Shown: one piece after another, positions 57,996-64,000 of the stretch
How positions within the stretch are numbered: the stretch's first letter is position 1
Layout of the letters: every line of letters begins with the position of its first letter
NCBI RefSeq assembly: GCF_034424525.1
Contig: NZ_CP139979.1
Span: forward strand, 2,877,001 to 2,941,000
Source: Sphingobium yanoikuyae
GTDB lineage: Bacteria > Pseudomonadota > Alphaproteobacteria > Sphingomonadales > Sphingomonadaceae
Direction of reading: 5' to 3'
Length of the DNA stretch: 64,000 nucleotides
Translations under genes and position numbers: made by a program
Notes under the pieces: generated by a model
The model's input: only the letters and a program-made list of their open reading frames with translations
What the model was told of the DNA's origin: nothing
Databases searched by the model: none

Positions 57996-58970
57996 ATGAG
58001 CAAATCCGGCCGCACCCCGCCGCTTCCCTCGATCCTGTCGCAGGCAGCGGACATGCAGATGCAGATGACCCTGCGCCAGGTCGGCTTTGGCGCGCCGTCC
58101 GCCAATGCCATGCCCCATGTGCCGCCCAAGCCCGCGCCAGCGCCGCGCGACGACAGCGCGCTCGCGCTCAAGCGGCGCGACTGGTTGTTGAACGTCATGG
58201 AACAGCAGCGCGCCCTGTCCCCCTATGCCTCCGGCCTGCTGACCGCCGACGCCCTGTCGGGCGAGGACTTCCTGCATAATTTCTATGCGCCCGGCCGCCC
58301 GGTCCTGATCAAGAGGGCGATGGAAGGCTGGCCCGCCCGCGCAAAATGGACGCCGGACTATCTGGCCGATGCCGTTGGCGCGGCGGAAATCGAATATCAG
58401 GGCGGCCGGGCACAGGCCGCCGACTATGAGCTGGCCAAGGACCGGCACAAGCGCCGCGCGCCCTTTCGCCAGTTCATCGACCTGGTGCGCGACGGCGGCA
58501 ATGATGCCTATCTGACCGCCTATAACAGCGCAGCGAACGGCCCGGCCCTCGCGCCGCTGCAGGCCGACCTTGGCCATCCCGACACCTATCTGGCGCCGAC
58601 GCCCGGCATGCTCTGGATAGGCGGCGCGGGCGCGTTCACCCCGCTCCATTTCGACCTCACCAACAATCTGCTGGCGCAGGTGACCGGCACCAAGCATGTC
58701 ATCCTGGTGCCGCCGTCGCAAACCCATCGGCTGGCGCATAACCGCCATGTCTTCAGCGATGTCGGCGACCTGACCGATCCGGCGCGGCTGGATCAATACC
58801 CGCGCGCCCGCGACGTGCTGCGCTACGAAGTGCGCCTGACGCCGGGCGACCTGCTCTTCATCCCGATCGGCTGGTGGCATCAGGTCCGGTCGGAAAGCTT
58901 CTCGACCATGCTGACCTACACGCATTTCCACTGGCCCAATGCGGGCCATGAAAATTATCCAGCGGGTTAG
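57996..58970 (+). CDS. cupin-like/JmjC domain protein (cupin_8, Fe(II)/2-oxoglutarate type)
   Basis: A 324-residue protein. The cupin_8/JmjC domain covers about 95-315. The iron ligands HxD are in FTPLHFDLTNNLLAQVTGTK and the second His in IPIGWWHQVRS; the 2-oxoglutarate Lys is likely in GTKHVILV. RPVLIKRAMEGWPARAKWTPDYL is the typical N-terminal segment. It should hydroxylate a protein or small molecule. The 80-residue N-terminal extension is disordered, Pro-rich. Relatives in bacteria are often near natural-product or export genes, but here neighbours give no hint. Confidence 0.88.
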   Translation: MSKSGRTPPLPSILSQAADMQMQMTLRQVGFGAPSANAMPHVPPKPAPAPRDDSALALKRRDWLLNVMEQQRALSPYASGLLTADALSGEDFLHNFYAPGRPVLIKRAMEGWPARAKWTPDYLADAVGAAEIEYQGGRAQAADYELAKDRHKRRAPFRQFIDLVRDGGNDAYLTAYNSAANGPALAPLQADLGHPDTYLAPTPGMLWIGGAGAFTPLHFDLTNNLLAQVTGTKHVILVPPSQTHRLAHNRHVFSDVGDLTDPARLDQYPRARDVLRYEVRLTPGDLLFIPIGWWHQVRSESFSTMLTYTHFHWPNAGHENYPAG

Positions 58971-58982
58971 AGCGTTGTCTGG

Positions 58983-59077
58983 AGAATGTGCTGCCGCACA
59001 TTCTGCCGCACCGGCCCGCTCCCTCACCCGGCCACCCTCAAGATACTGCCGTTGGGTGGCCGGGTGGGGGAGCGGGC
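58983..59077. repeat. intergenic inverted repeats after JmjC gene
   Basis: A small hairpin AGAATGTG/CACATTCT (58983-59004) is followed by a long inverted repeat: GCCCGCTCCCTCACCCGG... (59014-59037) against GGGTGGCCGGGTGGGGGAGC... (59054-59077), 23 of 24 pairs. It seems to be another repeat family of the host. Confidence 0.65.
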
Positions 59078-59090
59078 TGGAACCGCCTCA

Positions 59091-59118
59091 AAAATGCGCT
59101 CTTTCGCGCATTTTTTTT
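59091..59118. terminator. Rho-independent terminator between JmjC and chorismate mutase genes
   Basis: AAAATGCGC (59091-59099) pairs with GCGCATTTT (59106-59114) and eight T follow directly. It ends the plus-strand transcript and, with its A run, may also work for the convergent minus-strand gene. Confidence 0.82.
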
Positions 59119-59122
59119 AAAA

Positions 59123-59401
59123 TCAGCCCTCGCGCAGCCGCTCATGATGGCGGATCACCTCGTCGATGATGAAGCGCAGGAATTTCTCGGTGAAGTCGGG
59201 ATCGAGATTGGCGTCGAGCGCGAGCTGGCGCAGGCGCGAAATCTGGCGTTCCTCCCGGCCCGGATCGGCCGGCGGCAGGTCGTGGGTCGCCTTATACTCG
59301 CCGACCGCCTGGGTGACCTTGAACCGCTCCGCCAGCATGAAGACGAGCGCCGCGTCGATATTGTCGATGCTCTCGCGATAGCGCTTCAAAGTCTCGTCCA
59401 C
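59123..59401 (-). CDS. chorismate mutase (AroQ class)
   Basis: A 92-residue, all-helical AroQ-type mutase: LKRYRESIDNIDAALVFMLAERFKVTQAVGEYKATHDLPPADPGREERQI has the conserved Arg11-like, Lys39-like and Arg/Glu active-site positions. It converts chorismate to prephenate for Phe and Tyr synthesis. No fused prephenate dehydratase or DAHP synthase domain and no signal peptide are present. It is convergent with the JmjC gene and divergent from the polyprenyl synthase gene. Confidence 0.93.
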   Translation of the reverse strand: MDETLKRYRESIDNIDAALVFMLAERFKVTQAVGEYKATHDLPPADPGREERQISRLRQLALDANLDPDFTEKFLRFIIDEVIRHHERLREG

Positions 59402-59562
59402 CTGGCATTCTCCACAGCGGCATCGCGGCGGGAAAGGGCGTGGCTTTTCCGTTACTGCGATGCGTCAATCAATCGTCCGGCGCGCTTTTTGCGCCATTGC
59501 GCCGCGCAGGCAAGCTATTCCCGCTTGCCATCTGCTTTTTGCCCCGCCAGAGGACGCTTGTC

Positions 59563-60588
59563 ATGACTGCATCCTCCCCCGGCAACGTCCACCCGATCGG
59601 CCGCACCAGCGCCCCTTCGCTCGCTCCCATCATGGCGCTCGTCGCCGATGGCATGAACCAGGTGAACAGCGTGATCCTGGACCGGATGCAGTCGCGCATC
59701 CCGCTGATCCCGGAACTGGCCGGCCATCTGATCGCCGGCGGCGGCAAGCGGCTGCGGCCGATGCTGACGCTCGCCTGCGCCGACCTGGTCGGCTATGCCG
59801 GATCGCGCCATTACAAGCTGGCCGCATCGGTCGAGTTCATCCACACCGCCACGCTGCTGCATGACGATGTCGTCGACGGATCGGGCCTGCGCCGTGGCCG
59901 CAAGACCGCCAACATCATCTGGGGCAACAGCGCCTCCGTGCTGGTCGGCGACTTCCTCTTCTCGCGCTCGTTCGAGCTGATGGTCGAGGCCGAGTCGCTC
60001 AAGGTGCTGAAGATTCTGTCGGGCGCATCGGCGATCATCGCCGAGGGCGAGGTCAACCAGCTGACCGCCCAGCGCAAGATCGACACCAGCGAAGAACAAT
60101 ATCTGGACATCATCGGCGCCAAGACCGCCGCTTTGTTCGCCGCCGCCTGCCGCATTTCCGCCGTGGTCGCCGACCGCAGCGAGGCGGAGGAGCATGCGCT
60201 CGACGTCTATGGCCGCAACCTTGGCATCGCCTTCCAGCTGATCGACGACGCGATCGACTATGAATCGGACGGCGCCACCATGGGCAAGGATGCCGGCGAC
60301 GATTTCCGCGACGGCAAGGTCACCCTGCCGGTGATCCTGGCCTATGCGCGCGGGTCGGACGAGGACAAGGCCTTCTGGAAGGCCGCCATCTCGGGCCATC
60401 GCATCAGCGACGAGGATCTGGCCCATGCGACGCAGCTGCTGCGCCAGACCGGCGCGATTGCCGACACGCTGGCCCGCGCCCGCCATTATGGCCAGCGCGC
60501 GATCGACGCACTGGGCATGTTCGATGCCGGCAAGGCGAAAGCGGCCCTTACCGAAGCGGTCGAATTCGCGATAGCACGGGCGTATTGA
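59563..60588 (+). CDS. ispB: long-chain polyprenyl diphosphate synthase
   Basis: A 341-residue trans-isoprenyl synthase. The first Asp-rich motif is LLHDDVVD (about residues 100-107, DDxxD form), the second is LIDDAIDYE, with the preceding GGGKRLRPML and KTAALFAAA motifs. The residue size before the first DDxxD and the length fit octa- or decaprenyl synthases that provide the ubiquinone side chain (UQ-10 in sphingomonads). The ATG at 59563 has AGGAC upstream; in-frame codons before it are not family-like. The symbol follows common practice; chain length is inferred. Confidence 0.9.
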   Translation: MTASSPGNVHPIGRTSAPSLAPIMALVADGMNQVNSVILDRMQSRIPLIPELAGHLIAGGGKRLRPMLTLACADLVGYAGSRHYKLAASVEFIHTATLLHDDVVDGSGLRRGRKTANIIWGNSASVLVGDFLFSRSFELMVEAESLKVLKILSGASAIIAEGEVNQLTAQRKIDTSEEQYLDIIGAKTAALFAAACRISAVVADRSEAEEHALDVYGRNLGIAFQLIDDAIDYESDGATMGKDAGDDFRDGKVTLPVILAYARGSDEDKAFWKAAISGHRISDEDLAHATQLLRQTGAIADTLARARHYGQRAIDALGMFDAGKAKAALTEAVEFAIARAY

Positions 60589-60589
60589 A

Positions 60590-60632
60590 GCATTTTCGAA
60601 GCGGACGGCACGTCCGCTGACTCGGAAAATGC
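60590..60632 (+). terminator. nested hairpin after polyprenyl synthase gene
   Basis: The outer stem GCATTTTC (60590-60597)/GAAAATGC (60625-60632) encloses AGCGGACG (60600-60607)/CGTCCGCT (60611-60618). It starts two bases after the stop codon. The nested layout is like that of 28107-28168, with different bases. Confidence 0.6.
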
Positions 60633-60751
60633 GGCAAACCATAAGTTGAGGAGACGGGCGGCCTCGCTCGCTCCTCCCATCATCGTCCCGGCCTGACCGC
60701 GAAGTCCTTTCGCATCCTTTTGGGCTGCGGAAATTTAGGGCTGTTGCGCGC

Positions 60752-61531
60752 GTGATCCTCTCCCCCGAAACCATCGCCTTCCTCATGGCCGCGGCCTTCA
60801 TGGCTGGTTGCATCGACGCGATGGCGGGCGGCGGCGGCCTCATCGCCCTGCCCGCGCTGCTCGCCGCCGGCGTGCCGCCGGTGCCGGCGGTCGCCACCAA
60901 CAAGCTGCAAAGCTGCCTGGGCACCTTCGGCGCCTGCGTCGCCTATGCCCGGCGCGGCCATATGGACCTTGCGACCTACAAGGGGCCGGTTATCGCCGCC
61001 TTCATCGGGTCGATCGGCGGCGCCTGGCTGCTGCAACGGGTCGACCCATCGATCCTGGCCGGGCTGATGCCCGCGCTGCTGATCGCGATGGCGGCCTATT
61101 TCACCTTCTCGCCCAAGCTCAGCGATGCCGATCGCCATGCCCGCGTCGGCCTATGGGGCCTGTCCGGCATGATCGGCGTGGTCGGCTTCTATGACGGCTT
61201 TTTCGGGCCGGGCGCCGGCGCCTTCTACACCACCATCTTCATCGCGCTGGGCGGCCTGTCACTGCTGCGCGCCACCGCCCAGACCAAGGCCGCCAATTTC
61301 GCCTCCAATGTCGCGGGATTGCTGACCATGGTGGCGGGCGGCCATGTCATCTGGATCGCGGGCCTCGCCATGGCGGTCGGATCGATCACCGGCGGCCAGA
61401 TCGGATCGCACCTTGCCATGCGGTTCGGATCGAAGCTGATCAAGCCGCTGCTCATCATCATGTCGCTGGCACTGACGGCCAAGATGCTGCTCGATCCCAA
61501 GAACCCGATCCACATCTACCTGTTCGGCTGA
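60752..61531 (+). CDS. TauE/SafE (TSUP) family membrane protein
   Basis: A 259-residue protein with eight transmembrane helices. MAGCIDAMAGGGGLIALPALLAAGVPPVPAVATNKLQSCLGTFGA is the first TSUP repeat, and GFYDGFFGPGAGAFYTTIFIALGGLSLLRATAQTKAANFASNVAGL the second, both with the characteristic NK and GPG patterns. It resembles YfcA. Members move sulfite, sulfoacetate or other organosulfur anions, or remain unassigned. Its starting GTG/ATG choice: the frame begins with GTG at 60752; an ATG at 60785 (MAAAFMAG) is an alternative. Confidence 0.88.
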   Translation: MILSPETIAFLMAAAFMAGCIDAMAGGGGLIALPALLAAGVPPVPAVATNKLQSCLGTFGACVAYARRGHMDLATYKGPVIAAFIGSIGGAWLLQRVDPSILAGLMPALLIAMAAYFTFSPKLSDADRHARVGLWGLSGMIGVVGFYDGFFGPGAGAFYTTIFIALGGLSLLRATAQTKAANFASNVAGLLTMVAGGHVIWIAGLAMAVGSITGGQIGSHLAMRFGSKLIKPLLIIMSLALTAKMLLDPKNPIHIYLFG

Positions 61532-61661
61532 GCCGGTCGTCCCGCGACGCGACAACGAAGCGACGGCGATGCGCCCGTTATGCGCGCAAGGCAGAAGAGA
61601 CGGTTCAACATGCATCGCCCAAGGTAGATCAGAGACAAGGCGAGTAGGAAAGAGACCGCCG

Positions 61662-61804
61662 GTTTCGACCAAGAACCGCCCATCCCATCATCGTCACCCT
61701 GAACTTGTTTCAGGGTCCATTCCTCCCAATAGACCAATGGCTTGTTAGGCTTGATGGATGCTGAAACAAGTTCAGCATGACGTTGGTGGGATGGCCGTAA
61801 GCCA
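61662..61804. repeat. 143-base dispersed palindromic element, copy 2
   Basis: It matches 43748-43890 in the same direction over 143 bases with four single-base differences and no gap, including the CTGAACTTGTTTCAG and CTGAAACAAGTTCAG arms. It lies between the TauE/SafE gene and hrpB, both plus, so here it is not between convergent genes. Confidence 0.85.
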
Positions 61805-61871
61805 CCCCATTCCCCTTCCTTCCCCTGCATGCCTTGCGCTCTGGCCTGATTGGCGCGAGAGGGGGCGGATC

Positions 61872-64000
61872 ATGACCGCCCCTGCTTTGCCGATCCATGC
61901 CGTATTGCCCGACCTGCTCGCCGCCCTGGCGCGCGGCGGCAATGCCGTGCTGGTGGCGCCGCCGGGCGCGGGCAAGACGACGGCGGTGGCGCCGGCGCTG
62001 CTCGACCAGCCCTGGTGCGAGGGGCAGGTGCTGCTGCTGTCGCCGCGCCGCCTTGCCGCGCGGGCAGCGGCCGAGCGGATTGCCGAAATGCTGGGCGAAC
62101 AGCCCGGCGGCACGGTCGGCTATGCGACGCGGATGGACAGCAAGGTCAGCGCGAAGACGCGGCTGCTGGTGCTGACCGAGGGCATTTTCGTCCGCCGCAT
62201 CCAGGATGATCCCGAACTGGCCGGCGTGTCGGCGGTGCTGTTCGACGAAGTGCATGAGCGCAGCCTGGACAGCGATTTCGGCCTGGCGCTGGCACTCGAC
62301 GCACAGGCGGCGCTGCGACCGGACCTGCGTATCCTGCCGATGTCGGCGACGCTCGACGGCGCGCGCTTCTCCACCTTGCTCGATGGCGCGCCGGTGATCG
62401 AGAGCGAGGGCAAGATCCAGCCGCTGGCGTTGCGCAATATCGGCCGCCATGCCGAAAAGCGGATCGAGGATGAGATGGCCGCCGCCATCCGTCGCGCGCT
62501 GGAGGAGGAGGCTGAGGGCGACCTGCTCGCCTTCCTGCCCGGCGTCCGGGAAATCGAGCGCACCGCCGAACGGATCGAGGGTGGCGCGTTCGAGGTCCAC
62601 ATGTTGCACGGCAGTCTGGAACCGGGCGCCCAGCGCGCCGCCATCCGCCCCTCGCGCGAGGGGCGGCGCAAGGTGATCCTCGCCACCTCGATCGCCGAGA
62701 CCAGCCTGACCATCGACGGCGTGCGTATCGTCGTCGACTCCGGCCTGGCCCGGCGCCCACGCTATGACCGCGCCGCTGGCGTCACCCGCCTCGTCACCGA
62801 ACGCGCCAGCCAGGCGTCGGCGACCCAGCGCGCCGGCCGCGCCGCGCGCCAGCGGCCGGGCGTCGCCTATCGCCTGTGGGAGGCCGCGGCGACCGCGGGC
62901 ATGCCGCCCTTCGACCCGCCCGAAATATTGGAAAGCGACCTGTCCAGCCTGCTGCTCGACTGCGCGCTGTGGGGCGTGAGCGATCCGGCCAGCCTGCGCT
63001 GGCTCGACGCGCCGCCCGCCGCCGCCGTGGCCGAGGCGCGCAAGCGACTGACCGCCCTGGAGGCGCTCGACGCCGACGGCCGCATCACGGCCCATGGCAA
63101 GGCACTCGCGACGCTGCCGCTGGCGCCGCGCATCGCCCATATGCTGGTGCGTGCCGGCGAACGCGGCCTCGCCCGCACAGCCGCCGAGATCGCGGTCCTG
63201 CTCGGCGAACGCGGCCTGGGCGGACAGGATACCGACCTCACCCTGCGGCTCCAGCGCTGGCGGCGCGAGGGCGGCAAGCGGGCCGAAGCCGGGCGCGGCC
63301 TCGCCAAGCGCTGGGCGCGCCTGGTCGACGGCCGCCCGCCCGCAGAGGGCGGACTGCACGATGTCGGCCTCTGCCTGGCCCTTGCCTTTCCCGATCGCGT
63401 CGCCAAGCGCCGCTCGGCCGACGGTGCCGACTGGGCCAGCGTGGGCGGGCGCGGCTTCCGGCTCGACCCGCTCTCGCCGCTGGCCAGCGAAGCCTGGCTG
63501 GCGGTGGGCGAGGTGCAGGGCAGCGCCGCGGGTGCGCGCATCCTGTCCGCCGCCCCGATCGGCGAGGCAGACGTGATCGCTTTGTTCGGTGAGCGCATCG
63601 CCGAGCATCGCACGGTGAAATTCCGCCCCGCCAATGGTGGGATCGAGGCGCTGCGGGAGCGCCGGCTGGGCGCGGTGCGCCTGTCCTCCGGCTCCGACGA
63701 CCGGCCCGACCCCGATGCCGTGGTCGTCGCGCTGGTCGATGGCGTGCGGCAGGGCGGCCTTGCCCTCCTCCCCTGGTCGGAAGCCGCACAATCGCTGCGG
63801 ATGCGGGCGGACTTTGCCGGGATCGAGGCGCTGTCGGACAGCGCGCTGATCGACACGCTGGACGACTGGCTGCCGCCGCTGCTGGCGGGCAAACGCCGCC
63901 TGTCCGACATCGACCGGTCCCAGCTTTCGGGCGTGCTCGAAACGCTGATCGGCTGGGACGGCAAGCAGCAGCTCGATCGGCTCGCCCCGCCCGATTTCCG
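61872..64000 (+). CDS. hrpB: ATP-dependent helicase HrpB (C-terminus beyond window)
   Basis: The first 709 residues of a usual 810-850-residue HrpB. Walker A APPGAGKTT (about 29-37), SPRRLAARAAAERIA, motif II DEVHERSLDSD (DExH type), SATLDGARF, then domain 2 ATSIAETSLTIDGVRIVVDSGLARRP and QRAGRAAR. The HA2 and HrpB C-terminal domains follow (from about 380), and the frame is open at the right edge. It is a DEAH-type helicase of largely unknown function in bacteria. The ATG at 61872 has GGGGGCGG before it. The 143-base repeat lies between it and the TauE gene. Confidence 0.93.
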   Translation, partial: MTAPALPIHAVLPDLLAALARGGNAVLVAPPGAGKTTAVAPALLDQPWCEGQVLLLSPRRLAARAAAERIAEMLGEQPGGTVGYATRMDSKVSAKTRLLVLTEGIFVRRIQDDPELAGVSAVLFDEVHERSLDSDFGLALALDAQAALRPDLRILPMSATLDGARFSTLLDGAPVIESEGKIQPLALRNIGRHAEKRIEDEMAAAIRRALEEEAEGDLLAFLPGVREIERTAERIEGGAFEVHMLHGSLEPGAQRAAIRPSREGRRKVILATSIAETSLTIDGVRIVVDSGLARRPRYDRAAGVTRLVTERASQASATQRAGRAARQRPGVAYRLWEAAATAGMPPFDPPEILESDLSSLLLDCALWGVSDPASLRWLDAPPAAAVAEARKRLTALEALDADGRITAHGKALATLPLAPRIAHMLVRAGERGLARTAAEIAVLLGERGLGGQDTDLTLRLQRWRREGGKRAEAGRGLAKRWARLVDGRPPAEGGLHDVGLCLALAFPDRVAKRRSADGADWASVGGRGFRLDPLSPLASEAWLAVGEVQGSAAGARILSAAPIGEADVIALFGERIAEHRTVKFRPANGGIEALRERRLGAVRLSSGSDDRPDPDAVVVALVDGVRQGGLALLPWSEAAQSLRMRADFAGIEALSDSALIDTLDDWLPPLLAGKRRLSDIDRSQLSGVLETLIGWDGKQQLDRLAPPDF

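Noticed and set aside
61516..61830. Small minus-strand frame giving HAELVSASIKPNKPLVYW...
   Set aside because: It is a translation of the 143-base dispersed repeat; the same peptide arises at the other copy and is not a gene.
1..64000. CRISPR arrays, prophage, transposase or integrase genes
   Set aside because: No regularly spaced direct repeats and no protein with such domains was found; all repeats seen are isolated palindromes.

Overview
The window looks like chromosomal DNA of an alphaproteobacterium, most probably of the family Sphingomonadaceae (Sphingobium/Sphingomonas-like). The grounds are high GC, the ribosomal/secE and pyrB-pyrC-like arrangements, a long-chain polyprenyl diphosphate synthase, and intergenic palindromes typical of the group. 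The species cannot be fixed from the sequence alone. Genes run almost end to end at both window edges, so the first (ATP-grasp) and last (hrpB) genes are cut.

Region 1 (1-16194) is a surface glycan locus. A left-facing operon with stop/start overlaps (5154 down to 1) encodes two GT4 glycosyltransferases, a small monotopic phosphoglycosyl transferase, a formyltransferase, a PIG-L deacetylase and an ATP-grasp enzyme. A right-facing operon (5515-11520) encodes a membrane-anchored UDP-sugar 4,6-dehydratase, a DegT aminotransferase, a sulfotransferase, a Wza-like export lipoprotein and an outer-membrane beta-barrel. A further left-facing set (16194-11517) encodes a type I secretion ABC exporter with a degenerate C39 domain, its HlyD adaptor and another GT4 enzyme. 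Together they resemble the start of a bacillosamine-type (Pgl) pathway in which a formyltransferase takes the usual acetyltransferase place, with sulfation and possible amino-acid ligation added. Flippase, polymerase, Wzc-like co-polymerase and TolC are not in the window. A 640-base stretch without a gene and a tRNA-Gln end this region.

Region 2 (17000-30400) is mixed metabolism and regulation: MarR and XRE-cupin regulators, an EamA exporter with a striking double operator, an enoyl-CoA hydratase, an SBF-type transporter with a phosphoribosyltransferase, a Rieske oxygenase with a CrtI-like oxidoreductase behind a promoter/operator, pyrB with a dihydroorotase-like partner lacking the metal motif, a GGDEF cyclase and a YihY membrane protein.

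Region 3 (30400-43440) is core information processing: tRNA-Trp, secE-nusG, rplK-rplA, a DEAD-box helicase, a CPA2 antiporter, rplU-rpmA, two GNAT enzymes, a TetR regulator, obgE, proB and an NAD-dependent epimerase-like protein.

Region 4 (43440-64000) holds cvpA, radA, an EEP-family hydrolase, two patatin-like proteins, a collagen-like Gly-rich secreted protein, threonine aldolase behind a potentially structured leader, a pterin dehydratase, a zincin, ccmA-ccmB, a GntP permease, a second EamA protein, a JmjC/cupin_8 protein, chorismate mutase, polyprenyl synthase, a TauE/SafE protein and hrpB.

The intergenic spaces carry many palindromic repeats. Several different families all begin CGTCA and end TGACG. 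One 143-base copy occurs twice, and another has been read into the 3' end of the Rieske gene. No transposase, integrase, phage gene or CRISPR array was seen.
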